Of a DNA stretch of 64,000 nucleotides, positions 7,394 through 16,006 are shown piece after piece (position 1 is the first letter of the stretch; every line of letters starts with the position of its first letter). The notes beneath the pieces were generated by a model. The model was not told where the DNA came from. It worked only from the letters and a program-made list of their open reading frames with translations, and made no database searches. Source of the DNA: Curtobacterium sp. MCBD17_013. GTDB taxonomy: Bacteria; Actinomycetota; Actinomycetes; Actinomycetales; Microbacteriaceae. Where the stretch lies: contig NZ_QKTU01000007.1 of the NCBI RefSeq assembly GCF_003234565.1, forward strand, positions 62,001-126,000, given 5' to 3'. The position numbers were made by a program, and so were the translations under genes.

Positions 7394-8926
7394 TCAGAAC
7401 TCGTAGTGCACGCCGCTCCAGGCCGCACGCACGGCACGGTCGGGGTCTCGCTCGACGTGGCTGACCCGGTCGATGCAGAGCGTCGCCCTGTCCTCGGCGG
7501 TGTACCGCGGCCAGGACCAGCCCCGGTGGGACGGCACCCCGTCGCGCGCGAACGCGGTCCAGGAGCCGGCGAGGACCTCGTGGATCCGCCGTCGGGTCGC
7601 GGGCGTGTCGGTGCCGGCCACGATCCTCCCGAGCGGTGTGCGGAAGGTCCCGAACAGGTAGGGCAGTTCGGTCCCGTGCGCGGCGCCGAGCCCGACGAGC
7701 CGCATGAGCGGCGACGCGTGGTCGAACCGGTACATCCAGGTGGGGTTGCCTGCGGCGGCGTGCGCCTCGGCGATGTCGATCGACGGCACGTGGAACACGC
7801 CGTCCCCGCCGGCGGACACCCAGTCGCGGCGAGGGCGGTCCGCGTCGTCGGCGTACAGCCGTCGGATGCGCTGCCAGGCCTCCGGGTCCGTGCCGGCCAC
7901 GAGTCGTTCGACGCGCTCCCGCGTGTTCGGCAGGATCGGGGTCCGCGCGTGCTTGAACAGCGACGCCTCGTCGTGGTTCGTGCCGATCACGAGTGGCACC
8001 GGCGCCGTCCGCCCGGCCCGGGCGGCGGCGAGCGGGTGTTCCGGCAGGACGTCGCCGTCGATCGTCGGCGACATGACGGCGACGAGCGGGGACTCCCGGG
8101 TCACCGCGTCGTCGACTTCCTCGGCCACGGTCTGGAGGCGCGACACCGGCATCGCTCGCATCGCCCGCCCGGCGTGGGCCGGGTCGAGTCCGAGTCGTCG
8201 CGCGAGCAGGCGCGCGTGCTCCGCCTTGTTCTCGGGCGAGTGTGCGGTCATCGGGTGTGCGCTCTGCGCGATCGCCCCGGCGAGCACCGGCCGGGCGGAC
8301 GGCGCGGCCAACAGGGTCGTCACCGAGTTCCCGCCGGAGGACTCGCCGAACACGGTGATCCGGGCCGGGTCCCCACCGAAGCCGGCGACGTTCTCGGCGA
8401 CCCACTCGAGGGCGGCGATCTGGTCGCGCAGGGTGCAGTTCGCGTCGAAGGTCACACCGTCGCCGCCGAGCACGCGGAGGTCCATGCTGCCGAACACGCC
8501 GAGCCGGTACGAGACGGTCACGAGGACGACGCCGAGCCGGGCGAGGGCGCCGCCGTCGTAGTCGGGTGTCCCGCCCGAGCCGGACCGGTAGGCGCCGCCG
8601 TGCACGAACACGAGCACGGGCAGGCCGTCCGCGTCGGTCGGACTGGTGACGGTGACGTACAGGCAGTCCTCGGACTGCGGGAACCGCCGAGCGATGCCGC
8701 CCGTGTAGGGGTGCGGGCGCTGCGGACCGGCCGGGCCGGGCGCGACGGCGGGTCGGACACCCTCCCACGGCCTGACGCGGCGCGGCGCCCGCCACCGGAG
8801 CTCCCCGACCGGCGGCTCGGCGTACGGCACGCCGAGCCAACGGCGGATCCCGTCCCGCTCGACGCCGCGGACGGCGCCGCCCGTGGTCCGGACGGTCAGG
8901 GACTCCGTGGACGTCGGCGTGGTCAT
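7394..8926 (-). CDS. Type-B carboxylesterase
   Basis: Alpha/beta hydrolase of the carboxylesterase family, 510 aa, no signal peptide. Visible motifs in order: GVPYAEPPVGELRWRAP near the N-terminus, SEDCLYVTV, oxyanion-hole FVHGGAYRSG, and the nucleophile elbow FGESSGGNS; the C-terminal half contains ELPYLFGTF and a later His-bearing region as in the family. It would hydrolyse carboxylic esters (p-nitrobenzyl-esterase-like), natural substrate unknown. It is transcribed away from the GH16 gene and runs directly into the PrsW gene. Confidence 0.88.
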   Translation of the reverse strand: MTTPTSTESLTVRTTGGAVRGVERDGIRRWLGVPYAEPPVGELRWRAPRRVRPWEGVRPAVAPGPAGPQRPHPYTGGIARRFPQSEDCLYVTVTSPTDADGLPVLVFVHGGAYRSGSGGTPDYDGGALARLGVVLVTVSYRLGVFGSMDLRVLGGDGVTFDANCTLRDQIAALEWVAENVAGFGGDPARITVFGESSGGNSVTTLLAAPSARPVLAGAIAQSAHPMTAHSPENKAEHARLLARRLGLDPAHAGRAMRAMPVSRLQTVAEEVDDAVTRESPLVAVMSPTIDGDVLPEHPLAAARAGRTAPVPLVIGTNHDEASLFKHARTPILPNTRERVERLVAGTDPEAWQRIRRLYADDADRPRRDWVSAGGDGVFHVPSIDIAEAHAAAGNPTWMYRFDHASPLMRLVGLGAAHGTELPYLFGTFRTPLGRIVAGTDTPATRRRIHEVLAGSWTAFARDGVPSHRGWSWPRYTAEDRATLCIDRVSHVERDPDRAVRAAWSGVHYEF

Positions 8927-9138
8927 CGTCCGTCGACGCTACGCCGCGGTCCCGGTGCGCGACGCGCCACGGTCAGGGCGCCTCGACGACGACCTCGCTC
9001 CGGGCACTGCCGGTACCCCCCGTCCGCGGGGTGTCGGGCCGACCGGGGGCGGCGGTAGCCTCACAGGACCCGAACGGCTGGGCCGTCGCGCTGTACCCGC
9101 CGCGCAGATCCCGACCCGCCATCTGACCTGGAGTCTCC

Positions 9139-10134
9139 GTGGACTCGAACGACAGGGCGCCCCGAACGCCCTGGGACCACGGCGTGCCCGAGCGCGCCGA
9201 CCGGACCCGAACGCACGCGTACCACCGACGCACCCGCCGGCCGGCGCTCGCCGTCGGCGTCGCACTGTCCCTCGCGCTCGTGCTCGCGGCGTGCGCGCCC
9301 GCGCGGAGTGGCGCGCAGTCCCTGCCGACGTTCGACGCCCGCTCGTCCACCGCCGCCAGCACGGCCACCGCGACGGCGACCGGGGAGCCCGCGCCGTCCC
9401 ACGACGAGGCCGTCCCCACGCCCGGGTCGTTCGACGAGTTCGACGGACCGGCGGGTGCCGCCCCGGACCCGGCCCACTGGAGCGCCCAGACCGGCGCGGG
9501 CGGGTGGGGCAACCACGAGCTGCAGACCTACACGGCGTCGAACGGGGTGCTCGACGGCCACGGCCACCTCGTCATCACGGCGGACATCGGCCCCGACGGC
9601 GGTCCCCCGTACACCTCCGCCCGCCTGACGACCCACGGCAAGTCGTCCTTCGGGTACGGCACGGTCTCCGCGCGGATCCAGGTCCCGCAGGGCGGGTCGC
9701 TCGTGCCAGCGTTCTGGATGCTCGGCTCCGACGTCGACACGGTCGGCTGGCCGGAGTGCGGCGAGATCGACGTCGTCGAGGCCCCGATCGACACGCACCG
9801 CACCTCGCACTTCCTGCACGGCCCGGGCGAGGACGACCCGGACCACAACGTGCAGGCCGGTGGGATCCTCATGCACACCCGGGCGATGAGCAAGGGGTTC
9901 CACACGTACTCGGTCACCCGGTCGCCGGGGCACGTCGTCATCAGCGTGGACGGTGTCGTCGGCACGGACATCACCGAGGCGACCGCGCCCAGCGCCCTGA
10001 AGTGGGTGTTCGACGGACAGTTCGACCTCATCCTCAGCCTCGCGATCGGCGGGTCGGTGCCGCACCCGACAGCGAGCACGCCGCGGACGGCTCAGATGGT
10101 CGTCGACTGGGTCCGGTACGCGCCGGCGCGGTGA
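9139..10134 (+). CDS. GH16-family beta-glucanase lipoprotein
   Basis: Secreted, lipid-anchored glycoside hydrolase (331 aa). N-terminal hydrophobic segment ends in lipobox LAAC, followed by a Ser/Thr/Ala-rich linker, then a GH16 jelly-roll. The catalytic signature GEIDVVE (nucleophile and acid/base Glu) is intact, preceded by VPAFWMLG and GGWGNHELQTYT, as in laminarinase/lichenase-like enzymes. It would cut beta-1,3 or mixed-linkage glucans outside the cell. GTG start at 9139. It is a single gene, diverging from the esterase and converging on a small hypothetical gene. Confidence 0.88.
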   Translation: MDSNDRAPRTPWDHGVPERADRTRTHAYHRRTRRPALAVGVALSLALVLAACAPARSGAQSLPTFDARSSTAASTATATATGEPAPSHDEAVPTPGSFDEFDGPAGAAPDPAHWSAQTGAGGWGNHELQTYTASNGVLDGHGHLVITADIGPDGGPPYTSARLTTHGKSSFGYGTVSARIQVPQGGSLVPAFWMLGSDVDTVGWPECGEIDVVEAPIDTHRTSHFLHGPGEDDPDHNVQAGGILMHTRAMSKGFHTYSVTRSPGHVVISVDGVVGTDITEATAPSALKWVFDGQFDLILSLAIGGSVPHPTASTPRTAQMVVDWVRYAPAR

Positions 10135-10165
10135 CGACCGAGCCGGCGGACGAGCCGCGGCGGGG

Positions 10166-10654
10166 TCAGCCCGACAGCGCGATGCGGAACACCTGGACGC
10201 CCACGGCGCCGAGCGCCGACAGTCCGAGCCGGAGGCGGAACGACCGCCCCGACCGCGGCGCCGCGGGCGACACGGCCGCACGCACCTGGTAGAGGATCTC
10301 GGCCGACAGCTGCCGCTGCAGCCGCGCGGGCGCCGAACGCGCCGCGCTGCTCGTCGACACCGCGACGACGACGGCGTCGGGCGTCAGGTGCGCCTCGACC
10401 GCGCGGAGGACGTCGATGGCGCGGCGGAGCGACGAACGCCGCCCGCTGTTCCGCACGGCGAGGACGGCAACCGGGCAGCGCACGTCGTCCGGCAGCTCGT
10501 CACGGCGGTCCGGGCGGATGATCGGGAGCTCGATCCGGTGCGCGAACGCCTCGAGCGCTGCGACGACCTCTCCCGCGTCCCCGTCGAGCAGCACCGGCGA
10601 GAGGTCGTCGCGTGCGGCGGCCAACTCGGCTCGCGGTCCGCGGCGTCGGGGCAT
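10166..10654 (-). CDS. Hypothetical protein with C-terminal hydrophobic segment
   Basis: Unrecognised protein of 162 aa. It is rich in Arg, Ala and Val, and has one hydrophobic stretch at the very C-terminus (LGLSALGAVGVQVFRIAL) that could be a tail anchor. Start chosen at ATG 10654 because a strong GAGGAG ribosome site lies 5-6 nt upstream; the longer reading lacks one. It diverges from the MFS transporter at 10801 and converges with GH16. Confidence 0.6.
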   Translation of the reverse strand: MPRRRGPRAELAAARDDLSPVLLDGDAGEVVAALEAFAHRIELPIIRPDRRDELPDDVRCPVAVLAVRNSGRRSSLRRAIDVLRAVEAHLTPDAVVVAVSTSSAARSAPARLQRQLSAEILYQVRAAVSPAAPRSGRSFRLRLGLSALGAVGVQVFRIALSG

Positions 10655-10800
10655 CGGCTCCTCCTCGGTCGGACGTCCAGGTGCCCCCATCCCACACCTC
10701 GGACGCCCATGGCGGAACCTGAGAGACCGTTCGTCCACCAATCCGTACCATGCGCTGGGTACCGGGCGGGAGTGCTCCGACCGGCGGACGAGGAGCGATC

Positions 10801-12165
10801 ATGAGCACGACCACACGGACCCCCGAGCAGCGCCGGAAGGGATTCCTCGCGCGCATGACGTTCGCCTGCGCCTGGGGCGAGGGCCTGGACGGTTTCGACC
10901 TCGGCCTCATCAGCGTCGTCCTGCCGCTCATCTCGACGGCCCTCCACGTGAACGCCCTGGAGGCGGGCCTCATCGGTGCGTCGTCCCTCATCGGCATCTT
11001 CGTCGGGGCGCCACTGACGGGCCTCCTGACCGACCGGTTCGGACGGAAGACCGTGTTCACGGTCGACATCATCGCGTTCGTCGTCCTCGGCCTGCTGCAG
11101 GCCTTCGTGACCGACGCCTGGCAGCTCCTCGCCGTCCGCATCGCGCTCGGGATCGCGATCGGCGCCGAGTACTCGATCGGCGCAGCGATGCTGGCCGAGT
11201 TCGCCCCCGCGAAGAGCCGGGGACGGCGCCTGTCCGGGCTGCTCGTGTGTTGGTACGCCGGGTACCTCGCCGCGGTCGTGGTCGGGTACGCGCTCGTCGA
11301 CCTCGGGCACCTCAACTGGCGGTGGGTGCTCGCGACGAGCATCCTCCCGGCGATCGTCACCGTCATCGTTCGCATCGGTTTCCCGGAGTCCCCGCGGTGG
11401 CTGTTGCACCGTGGTCGGGAGCAGGAGGCGCGCGCGGTGATCGACCAGCGCCTCGGCGGCGGCGCGTACTACGAGCAAGAGGACTACGGCTCCGAGGAGC
11501 AGAAGGCCGGCGGCTACCGCGCCCTGTTCGCGCCGGGGAACCGGAAGCGCGTGACCTTCATCGCCGTGTTCTGGGCCTGCAACGTCGCCCCCTACTTCGC
11601 GATCTTCACGTTCGCACCGACCGTGCTCAAGTCGCTCGCGCTGCACAACGAGACGGCCGGCACCATCACCGTCAACGGCATGGCCGCCGTCGGGGCGCTC
11701 GTCGGGATGCTCACCATCGAGCGGATCGGCCGTCGCCCGCAGCTCATCCCGCCGTTCTGGATCATGGCGGTCGCCCTGGCCGTGGTCGGCTTCTGGGGCA
11801 GCGCGCCGGGTGCGGTCGTCGTCGTGTGCTTCGCCGTGTTCTCGTTCATGAACGCGCTGCAGGGCAACCTCACCGCCGTCTACCCCATCGAGGTGTTCCC
11901 GACCGAGGTCCGCTCGACCGGTGTGGGCTTCACCGCCGCGTGCAGCCGCGTCGGCGCCGCCGCGGGGACCTTCCTGCTCCCGGTGGGCATCACGACGCTC
12001 GGCATCGGACCGTGCATGCTCATCGCCGCGGCGATCTGCGTGGTCGGCGCGATCGTCTCGCAGGTCATGGCACCGGAGACGACGGGGCGTGGCCTGCACG
12101 ACACGAGCACGGGCGAGTTCAACGCCCGCGCGCTGCAGGGGCGGCTCCCGGAGCGCGTGGGCTGA
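10801..12165 (+). CDS. MFS transporter, sugar-porter/AAHS-like
   Basis: Major-facilitator permease of 454 aa with the usual 12 hydrophobic segments. Family motifs: GLDGFDLGLISVVLPL in the first helix, TDRFGRKTVF in the loop between helices 2 and 3, an IGAAMLAEFAPAKSRGRRLS loop, FPESPRWLLHRGREQEA after helix 6, and VFPTEVRSTGVGF in the second half. These fit the sugar-porter and aromatic-acid:H+ symporter branch; the substrate is not predictable. ATG 10801 has a GAGGAG site. It is monocistronic and ends at a shared hairpin facing the S9 peptidase. Confidence 0.85.
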   Translation: MSTTTRTPEQRRKGFLARMTFACAWGEGLDGFDLGLISVVLPLISTALHVNALEAGLIGASSLIGIFVGAPLTGLLTDRFGRKTVFTVDIIAFVVLGLLQAFVTDAWQLLAVRIALGIAIGAEYSIGAAMLAEFAPAKSRGRRLSGLLVCWYAGYLAAVVVGYALVDLGHLNWRWVLATSILPAIVTVIVRIGFPESPRWLLHRGREQEARAVIDQRLGGGAYYEQEDYGSEEQKAGGYRALFAPGNRKRVTFIAVFWACNVAPYFAIFTFAPTVLKSLALHNETAGTITVNGMAAVGALVGMLTIERIGRRPQLIPPFWIMAVALAVVGFWGSAPGAVVVVCFAVFSFMNALQGNLTAVYPIEVFPTEVRSTGVGFTAACSRVGAAAGTFLLPVGITTLGIGPCMLIAAAICVVGAIVSQVMAPETTGRGLHDTSTGEFNARALQGRLPERVG

Positions 12166-12188
12166 CGGCCTGGAGGGACGGGGCGGCC

Positions 12189-12217
12189 GCGCCGCCGCTC
12201 CTCCCCGACGGCGGCGC
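12189..12217. terminator. Bidirectional hairpin between MFS and S9 peptidase genes
   Basis: GCGCCGCCG (12189-12197) pairs perfectly with CGGCGGCGC (12209-12217) across an 11-nt loop, in the 79-nt gap between two convergent genes. Confidence 0.55.
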
Positions 12218-12244
12218 GCGCCCGACAGGACGATCGTGTCCGGT

Positions 12245-14206
12245 TCAGTCGAGCGGCAGCGCGGGGACGCCCGGCGTCGCGAACCCCAGGATCTGCCCGT
12301 AGAAAGCGAGCTCCTTCTCCGTCGCGTCGATGATGGTCGCGGCCTTCCGGAACCCATGCCCCTCGCCCGCGTAGGTGACGTAGGCGTGCGGGATGCCCCG
12401 CTCCCGCATGGCGTCGCGGAACAGCTCGGCCTGCGACGGCGGCACGACCCGGTCGTCGAGGCCCTGGAGCAGGAGCACGGGCGTGCGGAGCTGGTCGACG
12501 GCGTGCAGGGGGGCGCGTTCGCGGTACAGCGCCGCGGCCTCGGGTAGGGGCCCGATGAGCCCGTCGAGGTAGCGCGACTCGAAGTCGTGGGTGTCCTGCG
12601 CGAACCGCTCGAGCTCGGCGACCCCGAAGTACGAGACCCCGGCGGCGAACACGTCGGACCGGGTGAGTGCGGACAGGACCGTCCAGCCGCCGGCCGAGCC
12701 GCCGCGGATCGCGAGGCGTGCCGGATCGGCGAGCCCGGCCTCCCCGAGACCCCGCACCGCGGCGATCGTGTCCTCGACGTCGACGACGCCCCACTGGCCC
12801 CGCAGGGTCTCGCGGTAGGCGCGGCCGTACCCGGTCGACCCGCCGTAGTCGATGTCGACCACCCCGATCCCGCGGCTCGTCCAGTAGGCGATGCGCATGT
12901 CGAGCGCGGCCACCGCCTGCGAGGTCGGACCGCCGTGCACGACCGCGACGTACGGGGGCAGTTCGCCCTGCGGGGCGACGTGGTCGGGGTTCCGCGGCGG
13001 GTACACGATCGCGTGCACGGTCCGCTCGCCCGGGAACTCCCGGCGCTCGGCCACCGGCAGGTACCGGGCGTCGGGCAGGTCGTCCGCGTCGAGCCGGACG
13101 TCCTCGGCGGCTCCGGTCGCGAGGTCGAGGACCCGGGCCCCGGCACCGACCGTCGACGCACCGGAGGTCACGAGGACGCGGTCGTCCCGGGCCCCGCCCA
13201 CGGCGATGCTCGTCCACGGCGTCTCGATCGGCTCGGGGTCCCGCTCACCGGTCGGGTCGAGCACGACGAGTGAGGTGGACCCGAAGGTGCGGGTGGCAAG
13301 CAGGCGGCTGTCCGGCAGCAGCGTGTACCAGCGGGTGCCGAGCCTCCAGAGCGGTCCCCCGTACTCGGCGGCGTCCGGGTGCAGCGGTGTCCGGACGCCG
13401 TCGAGCGTGATGCGCTCGAGGTTCCACCAGCCGGTCGGGTCCGCGATCGCGACGAGCGTGTCGTCGTCGAGCCACTCGGGCTGGAGGACCGACTCCGTGG
13501 GCGACCCGGCCAGCGTCCGCCACGTGCCGGCGACGCCGTCGTCGTCGACGGGTGCGACGCGGAGCTCGGTGCCGTCCCAGGGCATCCGGGGGTGGTCCCA
13601 GGCGATCCAGGCCAGGTGCCGGCCGTTCGGTGACCACCGCGGGGCGGCGAGGAAGTCGGATCCGCCGACGACGCTGCGGACCGCCGCGGGGTCCGTGGCC
13701 GCCGAGCCGTCGAGCGGCACGGCGACGACGTCACGGACGATGTCGGTCGTGTTCTCGCCGGTCTTGGTGGCACTGGGCGTGTGGGTCTCGCGCACCGCCA
13801 CGACCTCGTCCCCGCGCAGGCTCACGTCCCCGTACCGGTGGTGCGTGCCGTCGATCCCGAGTGGCGTGAGCGGTCGGGGCTCCGGGGCGCCCGGCTCCAG
13901 CACGTACAGCCGCTGGTCGGTGAACTCGACGAACACCAGGACACCCCGGTCGTCGGCCGCCCATGCACCACCGCCGTACTCGTGCACGCGGCTCGCTGCG
14001 TTCCACGGAGCCGGCAGGACGTCGACCACCGCGCCCGACGCATCGCGGCGTCGGACCGCCGAGCGGCCGTCCTCCTGCGGGCGGAGCTCGAGCCACCAGA
14101 CCTCGTCGCCCACCCAGCGCGGGCCGGACACGGGGTGGCCGTTCGTGGTGAGGTCCGCTGCGGAGATCGGGGAGGTCCAGGAGCCGTACGGCGTCGTTGC
14201 GGGCAT
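12245..14206 (-). CDS. S9-family prolyl-oligopeptidase-like serine peptidase
   Basis: Cytosolic peptidase of 653 aa of the dipeptidyl-peptidase/acylaminoacyl-peptidase type. Residues about 1-390 form the propeller part (repeated PRWSPNGRHLAWIAWD-like blades). The C-terminal alpha/beta-hydrolase domain has the nucleophile motif IRGGSAGGWT, the Asp of LQGLDDRVVPPSQ and the His of GEGHGF. It removes short N-terminal peptides or acylated residues from oligopeptides. ATG at 14206. It is transcribed alone, 25 nt downstream of the DUF2267 gene, so read-through from that gene is possible. Confidence 0.88.
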   Translation of the reverse strand: MPATTPYGSWTSPISAADLTTNGHPVSGPRWVGDEVWWLELRPQEDGRSAVRRRDASGAVVDVLPAPWNAASRVHEYGGGAWAADDRGVLVFVEFTDQRLYVLEPGAPEPRPLTPLGIDGTHHRYGDVSLRGDEVVAVRETHTPSATKTGENTTDIVRDVVAVPLDGSAATDPAAVRSVVGGSDFLAAPRWSPNGRHLAWIAWDHPRMPWDGTELRVAPVDDDGVAGTWRTLAGSPTESVLQPEWLDDDTLVAIADPTGWWNLERITLDGVRTPLHPDAAEYGGPLWRLGTRWYTLLPDSRLLATRTFGSTSLVVLDPTGERDPEPIETPWTSIAVGGARDDRVLVTSGASTVGAGARVLDLATGAAEDVRLDADDLPDARYLPVAERREFPGERTVHAIVYPPRNPDHVAPQGELPPYVAVVHGGPTSQAVAALDMRIAYWTSRGIGVVDIDYGGSTGYGRAYRETLRGQWGVVDVEDTIAAVRGLGEAGLADPARLAIRGGSAGGWTVLSALTRSDVFAAGVSYFGVAELERFAQDTHDFESRYLDGLIGPLPEAAALYRERAPLHAVDQLRTPVLLLQGLDDRVVPPSQAELFRDAMRERGIPHAYVTYAGEGHGFRKAATIIDATEKELAFYGQILGFATPGVPALPLD

Positions 14207-14231
14207 GCGCCCATCGTGGCAGACGGGGACG

Positions 14232-14615
14232 TCAGACCTTCAGGTGGAAGAGCGCGACGTACTCCTTCGGCAACTGGGTCGTCACGTGGTCCCACACGCC
14301 CTTCGACACGGCCTCGTGCACGACGGCGAACACGACGGTCGCACCCTCGAGCGCGGTGTCGGCGTCGACGCCCGCCCGTTCGGCCACGCGTCGGCAGAAC
14401 TCGTCGGCCCCGAACCGCTCGGACGCCTCACCGTCGCGGAGGAGCGGCGTGCGGAGCTCCTCGGGCAGCTCCGCGGCGAGGTCGGCGGCCTCACCACCGC
14501 TGAGACGCTCGGCCAACGTCAGGAGCGTCGCGTCGGTGATGGGCCGAGCCCGGGTGCGGGTGTGGGTGATGTCGGCTCGCTGTGCCACGAGGTCCACGAA
14601 CTCTCCGGCGTCCAT
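14232..14615 (-). CDS. DUF2267 protein
   Basis: Helical protein of 127 aa matching the DUF2267 pattern: an N-terminal FVDLVAQRADI, a middle LLTLAERLSGGEAADLAAELPEELR (residues 31-55) and a related second half with FCRRVAERAGVD. The halves resemble a duplicated unit. The role of the family is unknown. The start at 14615 (MDAGEF) agrees with the family N-terminus. It diverges from the oxidase at 14750. Confidence 0.8.
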   Translation of the reverse strand: MDAGEFVDLVAQRADITHTRTRARPITDATLLTLAERLSGGEAADLAAELPEELRTPLLRDGEASERFGADEFCRRVAERAGVDADTALEGATVVFAVVHEAVSKGVWDHVTTQLPKEYVALFHLKV

Positions 14616-14749
14616 CGGTCCCTGCCGTTCTCGCTCCGACGACGCCGCCTGGGACGGCGACGTCCGGTCCGCGGTGTCGTTGTGCCCTGCAGTGTCGTCG
14701 GGACGCCTGCGGGGCGGCCCAGGTCCCGGCCGTCTGCGATGATCGCGGC

Positions 14750-15934
14750 ATGGACGTCGGTCACCCCTCCACCGCCACGGGGATCGAGGTCCGCGTCCCG
14801 GGCACGGTCGTCGTCGGGCTCGGAGGCATCGGCTCGGCCGCCGCGTACCACCTCGCCGCACGGGGTGCGACGGTGCTCGGACTCGACCCGCGCCTCCCGG
14901 GTCACCGCGACGGTTCGTCGCACGGCCGGTCGCGCCTGGTGCGGCAGGCGTACGCCGAGGGCCCCGAGTACGTCGCGCTCACGACCGCCGCCTGGAGGCT
15001 GTGGCACGAACTCGAGCAGGCGTCCGGCACCCGTCTGCTCACCGAGAGCGGCGTGCTCGCCGTCGCTCCGATCGGGGGTGCCCTCGTGGCGGACACCCTC
15101 GCCGCGGCCCGCGCGCACGGACTCCCCGTCGAGCACCTCACGGCGACCGCGATCCGTGATCGGTTCCCGGCGTTCCGGGTCGCCGACGGCTGGGAGGGTG
15201 TCCTCGAGCGGGAAGCGGGATTCGTCGACCCCGAGGCGACGGTCCGCGCCCACCACCGACTCGCCCAGGAGCACGGCGCGGAGTTCCGCGCGGAACGCGT
15301 CGTCGACATCGCGTTCGGAGCGCACCCGCTCGTCCGCACCGACGTCGCCGCCTACCGCGCGGACCGGGTCGTGGTGGCGGCCGGACCATGGGCGCCCGAG
15401 CTGCTCGCCGCGACGGGCCTCCGGATCGTGGCCCGTCGCAAGGTGGTCGCGCACTTCGCGCCGACGGACCCCCGGGGTCTCGGAGCCGACGCCATGCCGG
15501 GCTTCTCCATCCAGCACGACGGGCACCTGTACTACGGGTTCCCGGACCACGACGGGCAGGGCGTCAAGATCGGCCGGCACGACGGTGGCGAGGACACGAC
15601 CCCGGACACGATCGACCGCGTGGTCCGCCCCGACGAGGTCGCCGAACTCCGCGGTGTCCTCGAGCGGTTCCTGCCCGGGGCCGCGGGCGCGGGCCTCGAC
15701 GCGTACTCGTGCATGTACACGATGAGCAGCGACGAGGACTTCATCCTCGGCGCGCTCCCCGGGGCGCCGGCGTGCTTCGTCGCGACCGGCTGCTCCGGGC
15801 ACGCGTTCAAGTTCGTGCCGGTGCTCGGCGAGGTGCTCGCGGACCTCGCGCTCGGGGTCCGGCCGCGGTACGACATCGGGTTCCTCTCGCCCGATCGCGC
15901 TGCGGCCCGGGCGAGCGCGGCCATCGACCGTTGA
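14750..15934 (+). CDS. N-methyl-L-tryptophan / sarcosine oxidase family flavoenzyme
   Basis: FAD-dependent oxidase of 394 aa, the usual length for monomeric sarcosine oxidase and MTOX. It has the dinucleotide fold VVVGLGGIGSAAAYHLAARG, the adjacent SHGRSRLVRQAYAEGPEYV, and CMYTMSSDEDFILG, whose Cys aligns with the covalent FAD attachment Cys in this family. It oxidises N-methyl amino acids, giving formaldehyde, H2O2 and the demethylated amino acid. The ATG at 14750 is preceded by GATGAT at the leaderless -10 distance. It stands alone; no methyl-transfer genes adjoin it. Confidence 0.85.
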   Translation: MDVGHPSTATGIEVRVPGTVVVGLGGIGSAAAYHLAARGATVLGLDPRLPGHRDGSSHGRSRLVRQAYAEGPEYVALTTAAWRLWHELEQASGTRLLTESGVLAVAPIGGALVADTLAAARAHGLPVEHLTATAIRDRFPAFRVADGWEGVLEREAGFVDPEATVRAHHRLAQEHGAEFRAERVVDIAFGAHPLVRTDVAAYRADRVVVAAGPWAPELLAATGLRIVARRKVVAHFAPTDPRGLGADAMPGFSIQHDGHLYYGFPDHDGQGVKIGRHDGGEDTTPDTIDRVVRPDEVAELRGVLERFLPGAAGAGLDAYSCMYTMSSDEDFILGALPGAPACFVATGCSGHAFKFVPVLGEVLADLALGVRPRYDIGFLSPDRAAARASAAIDR

Positions 15935-15973
15935 CCGCGCCGCCCGACGTGGCCGCCCGCGGGCGGCGCGGTC
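15933..15973. terminator. Bidirectional hairpin between oxidase and GH38 genes
   Basis: A perfect 14-bp inverted repeat: GACCGCGCCGCCCG at 15933-15946 and its complement at 15960-15973, 13-nt loop, in the gap between two convergent genes. The left arm is repeated once more directly from 15983. Confidence 0.65.
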
Positions 15974-16006
15974 GTCAGCCCCGGACCGCGCCGCCCGACA
16001 CCGGCC

